DNA of 64,000 nucleotides. It comes from Suillus spraguei (Eukaryota > Basidiomycota > Agaricomycetes > Boletales > Suillaceae). The number at the start of each line of letters is the position of its first letter. Within the stretch, counting starts at the first letter, position 1. A program made the translations under genes and the position numbers. The stretch covers positions 41,287 through 105,286 of the forward strand of contig JABCPU010000238.1 of NCBI GenBank assembly GCA_016800925.1, given 5' to 3'. Below the pieces are notes generated by a model. That model ran no database searches. It was not told where the DNA came from and was given only the letters and a program-made list of their open reading frames with translations. Shown here piece by piece: positions 33,564-45,482 of this stretch.

Positions 33564-35606
33564 ATGCCACACAAACACCCAAGATTCCCCTATTCAGTGG
33601 ATAGTGATGGTAGTAGTAGCAACTCATCAATCTCATCCATAGAGCATACCTATACTTGCTCTAAGAAGTTCAAAAAATGCGGACGCTCAAACAGATCTGC
33701 AATGGCAAGTCCTGATAAAGGCAATCAAAAGGAAAAGTAAGTTTGAGCTTCAAATTCCTTATGCTGAGATAGTATAGTCCACTCATATTGAACAAGAAAG
33801 TCAAGACATTTAAGGAGACCAACAACTTGGATGCCAACCAAGTTTCAGAAGAGTTTCTCATAGCAGCACATGCTATGGCACGTTGTGTTGATCTGTTTTG
33901 CAATGTGGAGAAACTCTTAAGGGTGGGTTTCCTCCTGCAGCAAGAGCAGGCCATGGAGAATGGAGAACTTGACAAGCCCGAGCCTGAGCATGAGTCTTGC
34001 AAAAAAAGGCTTGCAACTCTGTAAGTCCCACTTTTGGTTTTGTCTAGGCTACACTCAGATTCGCTGTTTTCTAGTTCAACCAATACCCTCAATCGGTACA
34101 AGCACAACTATCAGCAGTTGCTTCATTTGGATCCAGGACTCTGTTTGCTTATTGCTGATCACCCCCAAGTCTAAGTGACTCACTCAGATTGCACAGAAGG
34201 TGAGTTATATGCTACTTATATGCACATATACTGTGTACTGATATATTATCTAGATAAACACTGTTATCAGTGGAACACATTCGGACAATGTAACTTGCTT
34301 AAAGGTTCAAATCGGCCACTATGCAGCTCTGGAGAAGCCCTAAACCTGACTATCCACAATGGTGGCTCGCTGTCAAGGGCGCATATGGGCATAAACCACC
34401 CGGTGCTGGTTTCATTCCTCTGTCTGATATCTGGGCTTGCCAATTTCAAGAAGGATCCTGCATAGTAAGTACTCTATTGGTTCTATGGTTCATACTGATG
34501 TTGTGCATCTTAGGGCTTGAAAGTGGATGAAGATCAGACAGATTTGCATGACTTCAACTAATTTTCCAGTGTTTCTGTGGGCCAGAAATCCACCTGGCAG
34601 TAACTACAATGAGGACGCCATGCATGAAGGCCTGTTCCATGGCTATTTCCTTGAGTGCGTAAGTGTTTAGTTCACTATATTTCAATCACTAGATTATGTG
34701 TCATATTTTTACAGGTCCATCAACTGCATTAGGCGACAACTCATGCACTACATGTTCATGCAACACATCCCTGCATGACATGACTACTGTTGAAGCAGAG
34801 CATATAGCATATACTTGTGTGCAGGTGATTTTTATTTTTATTGATGTACTTAACACTACTGACTTATAGGTTTCATATACTACTACTAGGCACAGTTCGG
34901 CATCAGCAATAAGAACAAATGGGCTGAAGCAGATGGCAAATTCAACAATGGAACCTTCTACTACAATATCACTGACTTTCTTTGCAAGTGCGAGGATAGA
35001 GATTGGGTAGAGGGACTTCTCTAATGGTGGAACAGGTAAGTTTTCATCTTCTCTCATAATACCTAACTGATTACTTTTGCCATAAGGGCATTATTCAAGA
35101 ATGAAAATGGACACAAAGGTGGAATGACCATAACTGATGACAATGGACCAGCTGGCTCTTCCTTGGCTCCAATCAACAGCCTAGCCAAGATGTGAGTGCA
35201 GATGGCAGATCATGTCAGCGCTGCCAAAGGACCTGCAGTTTCTGTACCCACTCTTCCTACTAACCCAACACCACCTCAAAGTCCTGTCACCCCAGATCCT
35301 GAACCTCTCATGCCACCAATTGCTACTCTAAGGCCTTTGCAGACAGGCTCTATCCAAGCAAAGTCACCTGCACCCAGCAAACTGACACCAGACGAAGTTC
35401 TATCAGACCACAATGATGAGTTGCTTGACCCGGAGGACGTCAGTACTAAAAGAAAGAAGAAAGCATCAAAGACCAAGTGGGCTGCTGGTAGGACTGCTAA
35501 ACACCACGTGGTGACAGAGGAATCCGATGATGGCTCTGAGGACAAGGAACTGGCAGTGGCCAAGCCAACCAAGAGTCAAGGTAAATGTGTGACCCATAGG
35601 AAATAG
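33564..35606 (+). pseudogene. DUF6698-type protein gene, decayed
   Basis: ATG at 33564 starts MPHKHPRFPYSVDSDGSSS. Later segments, separated by GT-AG gaps, read SEEFLIAAHAMARCVDLFCN, YQQLLHLDPGLCLLIADHP, SRAHMGINHPVLVSFLC, FLWARNPPGSNYNEDAMHEG, GPSTALGDN, LHDMTTVEAEHIAYTCVQ, AQFGISNKNKWAEADGKFN, NITDFLCKCEDRDWVEGLL, and a proline/lysine-rich tail stopping at 35604-35606. The order matches DUF6698 proteins, a basidiomycete family of unknown function. Stops occur in frame after IADHPQV, in LHDFN, after VEGLL and after NSLAKM, so it is a pseudogene. The gypsy element begins 176 bp downstream. Confidence 0.7.
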
Positions 35607-35782
35607 ATGGTATCAGTATGTTCATTTTGCCTTATACTTATGTCATGACTCAGTTTTCCTTGATTGGTATTAAAATTTTCACTTCTTCACTTGTTAGGAA
35701 TCCATCACTCTGCAGACTTGATGGCCACTCCTTGATTCGCCGCATTTTCAATTCGGACTTGGACTCTACCTCATTGCACTGT

Positions 35783-36550
35783 TGTCATATACCATACTTC
35801 TAATCTCAGATCCGACCATATCCGATCAGATCCGATCGATTCCATATCCATCCGGTCCACAGATCCTGTCCGGACCACCCATCCGAATATGCTCACTTCT
35901 CGCACCTTAACTCCCTTGTGTATATCTGCGTCTATCTCCTTTCGTCATTCTCCTGTTTTCCGGTATTCCGGCTGTTTATATTTCCATCCTGTGTCACTGA
36001 TCCGTTTCCTGTGTTCATTTCCAATTCATGCTTACTGATCCGCTGTGCATTAACTAATAGACTTCCGTTACACTTCGTACATAGCCCTCGGTCCCAGACT
36101 TGTTGATTATCTGTCTTAGATACTTACAGTATATAAACCACTTGTAGATCTCCGTAGAACCTTAGTTCGAATATCATCTTAGATTCTGCTCATTCCGCTT
36201 CTTCCAGACTTGAGCCACCCTCTGCTCTAAAGTCACCTTCCGAGACTTAGGATTGATTTCTATAGTCTAAATCTTCGACTCTATCTTGGATAGTCTACCT
36301 CCGTTAGTTTCTAGTTAGGAACTCGTTCAGAAGCTAGCCTTAATCTTTGTTCTATCCTTACGTTCCAATAACCTTCAGACGTATCATATCTGATACCTTC
36401 GGACGCCCAGATCCGTCATGCAACTCCTTCTGGATCTTCGGACGAATAACTTCTCCCTGAAATAAGGGGCATTACTCGAGAAAGGGGCACAGTGCACGAA
36501 CTGAGGCCAAAGCCCTTCGGATCTCTCTACCTTTGAGTATGGTCTTAACA
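35783..36550 (+). repeat. 5' LTR (LTR1 family)
   Basis: 768 bp, TGTCATATACC...GGTCTTAACA. TATA box TATATAA at 36130-36136. The sequence AGTTCGAATAT at 36164-36174, about 34 nt after the TATA box, is where the transcript should start. Confidence 0.95.
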
Positions 36551-36552
36551 GT

Positions 36553-36563
36553 ATATTCGAACT
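36553..36563 (+). promoter_or_regulatory. Primer-binding site, self-priming type
   Basis: ATATTCGAACT, two bases after the 5' LTR, is the exact reverse complement of AGTTCGAATAT at 36164-36174. No TGG-starting tRNA-complementary site is seen at this place. In Tf1-type elements the first 11 nt of the RNA fold back to prime reverse transcription; this site has the same length and position. Confidence 0.75.
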
Positions 36564-36600
36564 CAAACCTTTCCAAGTAACTTTTAAACCATTCCATATC

Positions 36601-37893
36601 ATGCCTCCCCGTAGAACTCAAAACACTCTCCGAGGAGCCAGACTTGGTCCAATCCAACGAGATCCCACACCCATTGTCCAAACATTCACCAGTTTCTCTC
36701 AACGCCGCGCAAGCATGAGTGACATAGGTCAAAGTATTTCCGCTTGTCAAGCCAGACCGGATCCGATAACACCAACTCGGAACTCGGATAACCCAGACTC
36801 CAATTCGCGCCCGACCATTCGCTTTGATGATGAGCTGCGCAGTAACCCACCAGATGATGAAGGTGATGATCCGGACAATGAGGACCTGAATGACGAAGAA
36901 GATAAAATCCACCTGAGCCCTCAGGACTGGGTCCTAGCCCAACTATCCGTAGCCATTAATCACCTCGCTCGCAGTAGCCGTCGCACCCCCACCTCGGATG
37001 ATAGCAAAGTCAAAATCCGTGAGCCAGATACCTTCGATGGGTCTGAACCTCGCAAGCTCCGGGCATTCTTCATCCAATGTGAGCTCAACTTCCAGAGCAA
37101 ACCTAACGCTTTCCGTTCCGGACGCGCTAAAGTCAATTTCGCCCAATCCTACCTTAAGGGTATGGCTCTTGAGTGGTTTGAACCGGATCTCCTTTCGGAC
37201 GGATATAGCAACCGTCCGGACTGGATGGATAACTACTCCGAGTTCATGCTTGAGCTCCAAACAAATTTCGGACCACACGATCCCTCCGGAGACGCAGAGA
37301 TGCAGTTAGAACAACTCCACATGCGTGACGGACAATGAATCAACAAGTACATTGTAGAATTCCAGTGACTTGCCTCCCAAGTACGCGAATGGGGAGATGG
37401 AGCCCTACGATGCCAATTCTACAATGGACTTCTGGCCCGAATCAAAGATGAGATTAGTCGCATGGGTAAACCCACTACCCTTTTGGAGTTCAAGACTCTC
37501 GCCCAGACCATCGACGCCCATTACTGGGAACAGAGGGGCAAAGTCACCCGAGAGAGTAGAACCACCTCTTCCAATCCTCCCAGGCAGTCAACATCCGACC
37601 GGACGAACTCCAACTCGTCCAGATCCGATACACCCAAATTCAATAAACCCACATCCTCCACAACCTCCTCTGCCCCAAAAGTTTTGGATCTTCCTAGCGT
37701 TGTTGGTGTGGACGGAAAGCTAACCACCCAGGAGCATCAGAGGCGTATTGACAAAAGGCTCTGTATGTTCTGCGGCGGACCTGGTCACACTGCCCGGGAA
37801 TGCACCAAATCCACTTCGCGCGCTGCCAAAGGCCGTGCTACCGTGCTCACTCCGGAAACGGAACCGGAAGCCTCAGATGAGGCAAAAAATTAG
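36601..37893 (+). pseudogene. gag: gag of the chromovirus, two premature stops
   Basis: ATG 36601 starts MPPRRTQNTLRGARL. The capsid-like region includes EPDTFDGSEPRKLRAFFIQC, NFAQSYLKGMALEWFEP and FGPHDPSGDAEMQLEQLHM, then TGA at 37336-37338 and a second TGA at 37366-37368, after which the same frame continues LASQVREWGDGALRCQFYNG, KPTTLLEFKTLAQTIDAHYW and a zinc knuckle CMFCGGPGHTARECTK. It closes at TAG 37891-37893. Both internal TGAs stand where an arginine CGA is plausible. The protein would form the particle and bind RNA through the CCHC knuckle. Confidence 0.85.
37884..37893 (+). promoter_or_regulatory. Candidate -1 frameshift site at the gag-pol border
   Basis: In gag frame the bases read GCA AAA AAT TAG, which contains the heptamer A AAA AAT of the X XXY YYZ type directly before the gag stop. 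The pol frame lies -1 and is open from TTA at 37890. I did not work out a downstream pseudoknot. Confidence 0.6.
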
Positions 37894-40800
37894 TCCGCAA
37901 CCCTCCTGACTCCGTACGGGATGAGGGTCGCGTTGGCCCAACCCGTGCAACAGAACTACAACTCAACGCTGTAACTCTTCCTGATCCGAACTCTCTGTGT
38001 CCATATGTCTCTCTTCTGTCTTTCTCCAATATATCTGACTTTCTGGCCCTCATAGACTGTGGTTCCTCCCACTGCTTCATAGACACTGATTTCGTCCGAA
38101 AACATAAAATTCCTACCTATCAGATTCCTCTGCTTCCACTCCGTTTATTTGATGGTACATGCAATAACAATATTGTCGAAGCCATAAACTTATCCGTCCG
38201 ATTCTCCTCCGGTGTAATCACTTCCGACACGTTCTACGTCACCCCTTTGGATTCCTCATGTTATATCGTTCTCGGATATAGCTGGCTCACCCGACACAAT
38301 CCATTGATTGACTGGGTATTGGGCAGCATCGAGTTCCGAACTACTGAACAGGGAATGCCATTAACCCCATCCGCATCACCGCTGCCTCCGGACACACCGT
38401 CCATGGCAGGAAAATCCAATCCGATGCCTCCATTACCTTCAAGTATTCCATCCAAGGAAGATTCCTCCCCTCCAATATCTCCGTTGCCTCAGAGCACCCC
38501 ATCCGTGGCAGAGACTCCGCCTCTGACCAAATCCGAACCCTCCGCTGGTACTTCAGTCCCTAACATATCGTTGATAAACGCAGTGGCCTTTTGCCGTGCC
38601 TGCAAGTTAGAAGGATCTACTCAGTTCAGCATCTACCTCCGTCCCTCCAAAGTAAATCTTCAATCCGCATCCGTATCATCCAATCCTCCAGACCTCTCCA
38701 GAATCCCTTCCGATTACCACGAATTCGCAGATGTCTTCGACAAAGGCAAAGCCGGACAACTTCCCCCTCATCGACCCTACGATCTCAAGATTGAGTTGGA
38801 AGAAGGGGCTAGTCCGCCTCTCAGAACCATATATTCTCTTTCTCCGGTAGAGCTTGAGGCCCTCCGGAAGTTCCTTGATGAAAACATCTCGTCCGGACTC
38901 CTCCATTCCTCATCTTCTCCCCATGGAGCCCCCGTCCTATTTGTCAAAAAGAAGGATGGATCCCTCCGCCTTTGTGTGGATTTCTGCGGCCTCAACCACA
39001 TCACCAAGAAAGACCGATATCCGTTACCCCTCATTGCCGACCTCCTAGACTCCCCAAGCTGCACTAAAGTTTATACCAAAATTGATCTCCGATCCGCATA
39101 TCACCTCGTCTGGATAACAGAAGGAGACGAATGGAAGACTTCCTTCCATACGCGCTATGGCTCCTATGAATGGTTGGTGATGCCGGAAGGCCTCACAAAT
39201 GCTCCAGCAGCTTTCCAGCGCTTTGTCAATAGCGTGTTTGCCGATATGCTGGATGTATGTGTTGTTGTATATCTGGATGACATCCTTATCTATTCCCAAG
39301 ACCTTGCAAGTCATAAGGAACATGTCCGAGAAGTTTTACGACATCTCCGTAAACACCGACTATATGCCAAACCCGAGAAATGTGAATTCCATTCATCCTC
39401 TGTCGAATATCTTGGTTACCTCCTATCTCTGGATGGCTTGACAATGTCATCCGAGAAAATCCAGTCTATCATAGACTGGCCAGAACCTCGGAAAGTTAAG
39501 GACATCCAATCCTTCCTCGGATTCGCTAATTTCTATTGTCGTTTCATCTTCAACTACTTGGATATCGTGGTTCCCCTTACTCGACTCACTCGCAAGGGGT
39601 CACTTGGGACTTTTCCGAGGAATGCCGGAAATCATTTAACGCACTCAAGAAAGCCTTTACGTCCGCTCTGGTGCTAACCATTGGATTCCGAATGTTCCTA
39701 TAGTTGTGGAAACTGATGCCTCGGATTATGCTATCGCTGGAATACTATCCATTGTGTGCCCAGACTCGGAACTTCGTCCGGTGGCATTTTACTCCCGGAC
39801 GCTGTCCGGTGCAGAACTCAATTATGATGTCCATGACAAGGAACTACTAGCCATCTATGCTGCGTTCCGAACCTGGCGCCATTACCTAGAAGGCTTGTCC
39901 GAACCTATAGATGTGGTCACAGACCACAAGAATCTTGAGTACTTCTCTACCACCAAACTGCTATCCCGTCGTCAGGCCCGCTGGTCCGAGTTCCTCCATC
40001 AGTTCAACCTTGTTATCTGTTACCGTCCTGGAAAACTCGGAGTCAAGCCAGATTCCCTCACTAGACGATGGGATGTCTACCCTAAGGAGGGGGATAAGGA
40101 CTACGCTCAGATTAACCCTCACAACCTCTGTCCAATATTCGCTTCAGAACAATTAGCTTCGTCCCTACGAGCTTCCATTTTAGCAACTCTGGTCCTTAGA
40201 GCAGCTGTTCTTATGGACACGAACACCTCCGGAAAGACATTCTGATAGCGCTCCCTAATGACCCCATTGCACAAACGCATTTTCCGGTTCCTTCAGATCC
40301 GAGATGGACAATAGACGATGGTGGATTCCTTTGTTGTGACAACCGCATCTACATTCCAGATACCAATGATCTACGACTTCGCATCCTCCGGAATTGCCAT
40401 GACCACCCCCTATCCGGACATTTTGGACAGAATCTACTCTCGAGCTCATCCGATGCAACTATACCTGGCCCGGAGTATGAGCCTTTGTCAAAGAGTATGT
40501 CAGGTCCTGCACATCCTGCGCCCGAGCCAAAGTTCCAAGACATAAGCCCTATGGACTACTCAAGCAACTCCCCGTCCCGGAAAAACCATGGAATTCCATC
40601 TCTATGGATTTCATTGAACAACTTCCGGACTCATCCGGCTTTACAGCCATCCTCGTCATCATAGATCGCCTATCCAAGCAAGCCATATTTGTCCCAACCC
40701 ACAACACCATTACTTCTCCTGATATGCCCGCCTATTTCTCCTCCATGTCTTCTCTAAGCATGGAGTTCCATCCCATGTAACCTCGGATCGAGGAACAGAG

Positions 40801-41679
40801 TTCATATCCCACTTCTTCCATTCCTTAGGAAAGGCATTGGACATGGTCCTACACTTCACATCCGGATATCATCCGGAAGGGGATGGACAAACAGAATGTG
40901 CCAACCAAATACTGGAACAGTACCTCCGGATCTACTGCAACTATCAGCAGGACAACTGGTCCAAGCTACTGCCCCTCGCAGAGTTTGCATACAATAACGC
41001 TCCGAGTGCCACTACCGGAGTTTCACCTTTCTTCGCCAATAAAGGTTATCATCCAAACATTTCCATCCATCCAGGACACGACCTATCCTCCATCCGTGCC
41101 CAGGAATATGCCCTAGACCTTAACAAACTTCACCAGTTCCTCCAAGATGAGATGTCCGAAGCTCAGAAACGCTATCAAGGACCTGCGGACGCTAAAAGAC
41201 AACCCGCTCCAGACTTCTGGATTGGAGAACAAGTCTTCGTCAAAGCCAAGTACTTCCGCTCCACTCGTCCGTCGAAGAAACTGTCGGAAAAGAATTTGGG
41301 ACCATTTGAAATTATATCCTGCCCGGGTACTCATTCCTTCGCCATCCGACTTCCGGATTCTATGTGTTCCGTACATCCTGTTTTCCATGTCTTGCAGTTA
41401 GAGCCAGCAGTTCCGAACACCATTCCTAATTGCATCCAACCTCCTCCGCCACCAGTTGAAGTCGACGGAGAACCGGAGTACGAGATATCCGAAATCCTGG
41501 ACTCTAAACTGGACCGTCGTAGGCACCATTGCCAACTTCTATACCTCATCCGTTGGTCCGGATACAAAGGGACGGACGAAGAAACTTCCTGGTTACTGGC
41601 CACAGAACTCGGAAACGCATCGGATCTTGTAGTGGATTTTCACTCAGCATATCCAGACAAGCCTGGTCCCATTGCTTGA
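37890..41679 (+). pseudogene. pol: pol of the chromovirus: protease, RT, RNase H, integrase, chromodomain
   Basis: Protease: LALIDCGSSHCFIDTDF near 38050 and VLGYSWLTRHNPLIDW near 38270-38318. Reverse transcriptase: PHGAPVLFVKKKDGSLRLC, KVYTKIDLRSAYHLVWI, MPEGLTNAPAAFQRFVNSVF and YLDDILIYS near 39268. RNase [45 protein letters not shown]. Integrase: CTSC-type finger near 40505, SMDFIEQLPDSSG, TSDRGTEF, PEGDGQTECANQILEQYL. It ends with NLGPFEIIS and a chromodomain (EYEISEILDSKLDRR, YLIRWSGYKGTDEETSW). The stop is at 41677-41679. Single-base losses shift the frame near 39597, 39678, 40220 and 40730, so this copy cannot make a full Pol. Confidence 0.9.
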
Positions 41680-41736
41680 AAAGTACATGACGAAATATAA
41701 GTACATTGAGGGCAGTAGCGGAAATCTGGATCTGGA

Positions 41737-42589
41737 CTAAGCACCAGTCTCCATTTCACCTCCAGCACCTCCAGCCTCCTCCCCAGTCCCATCCGCCATC
41801 TCTCCTCCATTCTCATCCACCACCTCTTCCCCAATCTCCTCACCAGCGCCATCCTTGTCAGATCCGGCAGAAACAGAAAGCCTAAATCTGGTCCGGATTT
41901 CCTCAATGAGCAGGGCCTGTAACTCCATCTGTTGCTGGAGGAAGGCCTCCATGGTAGAGCTCATCCGCTCCATGGCAATCCGACTCCCTTCCACGCCACA
42001 ATACCATCTTGGAGAAGTCCATTGGTCCGCGCCAACTCAGCAATGATGCCATTAGCAGCAGCCACCAAAGCCTGATCATCATACTCTACAACATCCTCAT
42101 CCGGGCCTTCCAGGACAAGTGGCCTTGTCCTTCCGGCAGACGTCACAGGACTTAATCTACGAAACATCGAAATCAGCAGATCCGAAGGTTTTCGGACGAC
42201 TCACCATGGCATTCTTCTCAGCATCACCCCACTGGCACATCTGGTCCTTAGTGACGCAACGGGAGCAGTACCCATCCTTTGCTCCAGACGCAGGAGCAGC
42301 CTTGGCCTTTGCCAATCCATTAATATCCAGATCTGGAAGAGTCCACAGCACTCACTCGAGCCTCAATCAGCGCCCTCCGCCTCTTTTCCTCCATTTCCCT
42401 CTGGATCTCCACCAACTCAATCTGCTTCAACTCCTCCTGCCTTTTCCGCTCCTCCACCTCTTTCCGCTTCCATTCCGCCTCAGCTTCCGCTGCAGCCTTA
42501 GCAGCAGCCAGTTGCTGTTCCAGATCTGCCACAATGTTGGCAGCAGACTTAGGGGCATCAGATTTTTTTCCAGACATGTTTGGAGGCAA
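41737..42589 (-). CDS. Antisense reading frame between integrase and 3' LTR
   Basis: Minus-strand reading starts at about 42589: MPPNMSGKKSDAPKSAANIV, then a long charged coiled-coil rich in A, E, K, R (42520-42350), followed in another frame by DGYCSRCVTKDQMCQWGDAE, a compact Cys cluster, SRPKTFGSADFDVS, then LEGPDEDVVEYDDQALVAAA, NGIIAELARTNGLLQDGIVA and a tail MEGSRIAMERMSSTMEAFLQ. The parts need two frame joins, by introns or decay. From memory, coiled-coil/Cys-cluster proteins of this kind are often antisense passengers of Agaricomycete gypsy elements; their role is unknown. Confidence 0.55.
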
Positions 42590-42759
42590 GTTTTGTTAAC
42601 AAGGATATGAAGTGGGGGTAGGAATCATTTCGGACGTCTGACGTCCGTATATCTGTCGGATTACAGACTCAGCACTACAACCATCAAACTTCTCCATCGT
42701 CCTGCATTAATCTTATCCGATCCGGATCGACGCTTCCTGTGCCTCAGGGGTTCGGCCCT

Positions 42760-42772
42760 AAAGGGGGGATAC
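42760..42772 (+). promoter_or_regulatory. Polypurine tract
   Basis: AAAGGGGGGATAC directly precedes the 3' LTR (42773). This is the expected place for plus-strand DNA priming. Confidence 0.85.
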
Positions 42773-43520
42773 TGTCATATACCATACTTCTAATCTCAGA
42801 TCCGATCGATTCCATATCTGTCTGGTCCACAGATCCTGTCCGGACCACCCATCTGAATGTGCTCACTTCTTGCACCTTAACTCCCTTGTGTATATCTGCA
42901 TCTATCTCCTTTCGTCATTCCTCCTGTTTCCGGTATTCCAGCTGTTTATATTTCTGTCCTGTGTCACTGATCTGTTTCCTGTGTTCATTTCCAATTCATG
43001 CTTACTGATCCGTTGTGCATTAACTAATAGACTTCCGTTACACTTCATACATAGCCTTGGTCCCGGACTTGTTGATTATCCGTCTTAGATACTTACAGTA
43101 TATAAACCACTTGTAGATCTCCGTAGAACCTTAGTTCGAATATCATCTTAGATTCTGCTCATTCCGCTTCTTCCAGACTTGAGCCACCCTCTGCTCTAAA
43201 GTCACCTTCCGAGACTTAGGATTGATTCCTATAGTCTATATCTCCGACTCTATCTTCGGATAGTCTACCTCCGTTAGTTTCTAGTTAGGAACTTGTTCAG
43301 AAGCTAGCCTTAATCTTTGTTCTATCCTTACGTTCCGAATAACCTTCGGACGTATCATATCCGATACCTTCGGACGCCCGATTTGTCACGCAACTCCTTC
43401 CGGATCTTCGGACGAATAACTTCTCCCTGAAATAAGGGGCATTACTTGAGAAAGGGGCACAGTGCACGAACTGAGGCCAAAGCCCTTTGGATCTCTCTAC
43501 CTTTGAGTACGGTCTTAACA
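42773..43520 (+). repeat. 3' LTR (LTR1 family)
   Basis: 748 bp. Lacks about 19 bp near the start (CGACCATATCCGATCAGAT-like) that the 5' LTR has. Most substitutions against the 5' LTR are C/T or G/A at CpG sites. TATA box near 43099. Confidence 0.95.
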
Positions 43521-43525
43521 ACTGT

Positions 43526-43952
43526 CTTTCTTGCACTGGGACTCTCAGGCTTGCTGTCATGCTCTCATTGTTACCTCTGTCAGCTCAGGACATTACGTTC
43601 CATACTGTCTCAGCATTCTCTTGTTCAGTCATGTCCTGCTAGTGTGCCATGTTCCTTACATTATAGTGTTTTACAATACTTTGTACTCCCATCATGACAA
43701 TCAATGTCTGACTTTAACTGAATATCTCTGTGATTTACAATGTCTGAATAATCTAATTGAGATAACAATCTATTTGCCCAGGACACGTCATACATGCTCC
43801 ATCCATTGTGAATTTCAGGTTCCAAGTCTGCTCAGACATACTAGACCATAATCCTGATATTGTTGACAGCGTTGACACTGCAGATATACCTATGTATGGT
43901 TAGGTCTAGGCTGAGCAATTTTTGTGATGTTGAAAGGCACTTTTAAGGTACC
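43526..43952. other. Unrecognised flank of the gypsy insertion
   Basis: Sequence into which the gypsy element inserted, continuous with 35607-35782 on its other side. Open frames are short and unrecognised. Confidence 0.35.
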
Positions 43953-44722
43953 TGTTAAGACCGTACTCAAAGGTAGAGAGATCCAAAGGGCTTTGGCCTC
44001 AGTTCGTGCACTGTGCCCCTTTCTCGAGTAATGCCCCTTATTTCAGGGAGAAGTTATTCGTCTGAAGATCCGGAAGGAGTTGCGTGACAAATCTGGGCAT
44101 CCGAAGGTATCGGATATGATACGTCCGAAGGTTATTCGGAACGTAAGGATAGAACAAAGATTAAGGCTAGCTTCTGAACAAGTTCCTAACTAGAAACTAA
44201 CGGAGGTAGACTATCCGAAGATAGAGTCGGAGATATAGACTATAGGAATCAATCCTAAGTCTTGGAAGGTGACTTTAGAGCAGAGGGTGGCTCAAGTCCG
44301 GAAGAAGCGGAATGAGTAGAATCTAAGATGATATTCGAACTAAGGTTCTACGGAGATCTACAAGTGGTTTATATACTGTAAGTATCTAAGACGGATAATC
44401 AACAAGTCCGGGACCAAGGGCTATGTACGAAGTGTAACGGAAGTCTATTAGTTCCTGCACAGCGGATCAGTAAGCATGAATCGGAAATGAACACAGGAAA
44501 TGGATCAGTAACACAGGACAGAAATATAAACAACCGGAATACCGGAAACAGGAGGAATGACGAAAGGAGATAGATGCAGATATACACAAGGGAGTTAAGG
44601 TGCAAGAAGTGAGCACATTCAGATGGGTGGTCCAGACAGGATCTGTGGACTGGATGGAAATGGAATCGATCGGATCTGATCGGATATGGTCAGATCTGGG
44701 ATTAGAAGTATGGTATATGACA
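43953..44722 (-). repeat. Solo LTR1, target duplication GTACC
   Basis: TGTTAAGACC to TATATGACA, flanked by GTACC at 43948-43952 and 44723-44727. Opposite orientation to the complete element 432 bp away. Confidence 0.95.
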
Positions 44723-44727
44723 GTACC

Positions 44728-45482
44728 TTTCAAAGCACATGACCCAACTTGTAAGCTGGCGGCATTACAATGGCCCATAACGTTTTCCAACACTCAAGCA
44801 CCTGACACAACATGTTGTGCAGTTTGGATTTACACGATGATCCTCCGGAATTTTATCATGCTCACGCTCTATATGAAGAAAATTTGCAGTCTCTTGGTAT
44901 CTGTCCTGACCACTACTGTGTACAAGTTCATTCGCAAGATCACAGATGCTCTCACCAAGAGAGCTGCAATCTCCGCGATACTGCCACATCTCTCATCATG
45001 ATGGGCTGAGGTATTTTTTCTCTTTAATGAATTGTTGGAGGAGGAACTACTTTGTGAATGTGAACTATACTTGAGTGAGTGTGTCTTTGAGGTGACATTG
45101 GAGCCAGTCTCACTGGCCATCCATGGGGTGACACCCCCTTAATGACTATATGATGGTGTGAAGGGGGAGTGGCAAAAAAAACAGAATGAAGGGATTTGGT
45201 TGTGTAATGCACAATCATGATTCAATGACAATCATATTACATTCATGAAAAGTGGAATTGCTCTTTGAATTTGACTTCACAATGCACTCAAGAGTCAGTG
45301 ATTCAGTTTACTAGTATAATTCTGTTTAATGAGTGGTAGATGTGGTGGCCTTGAGGCCTGCTAGTCAAAACAAAGATATGGGCGGTACCGAGCTGCAGCA
45401 AAGCGGAAGAAACTAGAATTCTGGGAATGCTGTTCAACTTCAACCTCAAGTTGGGCTTTGGGAAATTGATGAGTCTCGGGCA
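44728..45482. other. Unrecognised sequence beside the right inverted arm
   Basis: A short frame (44812-45009) reads DDPPEFYHAHALYEENLQSL and may be a decayed exon of an unknown gene. The rest, up to the arm edge at 45483, shows no family I recognise. Confidence 0.3.

Larger units (their letters stand above)
35783..43520 (+). mobile_element. Full-length Ty3/gypsy chromovirus, target duplication ACTGT
   Basis: Two direct LTRs (35783-36550 and 42773-43520) flanked by ACTGT at 35778-35782 and 43521-43525. Between them, in order: a self-priming-type binding site, gag with a zinc knuckle, protease, reverse transcriptase, RNase H, integrase, chromodomain, an antisense reading frame and a polypurine tract. 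Domain order protease-RT-RNase H-integrase is that of Ty3/gypsy, and the chromodomain after integrase places it among chromoviruses. Stops in gag and several single-base frame breaks in pol make this copy non-autonomous. Confidence 0.95.

Noticed and set aside
38261..39323. Minus-strand open frames inside the chromovirus pol
   Set aside because: Shadows of the strongly supported plus-strand protease/RT frame.
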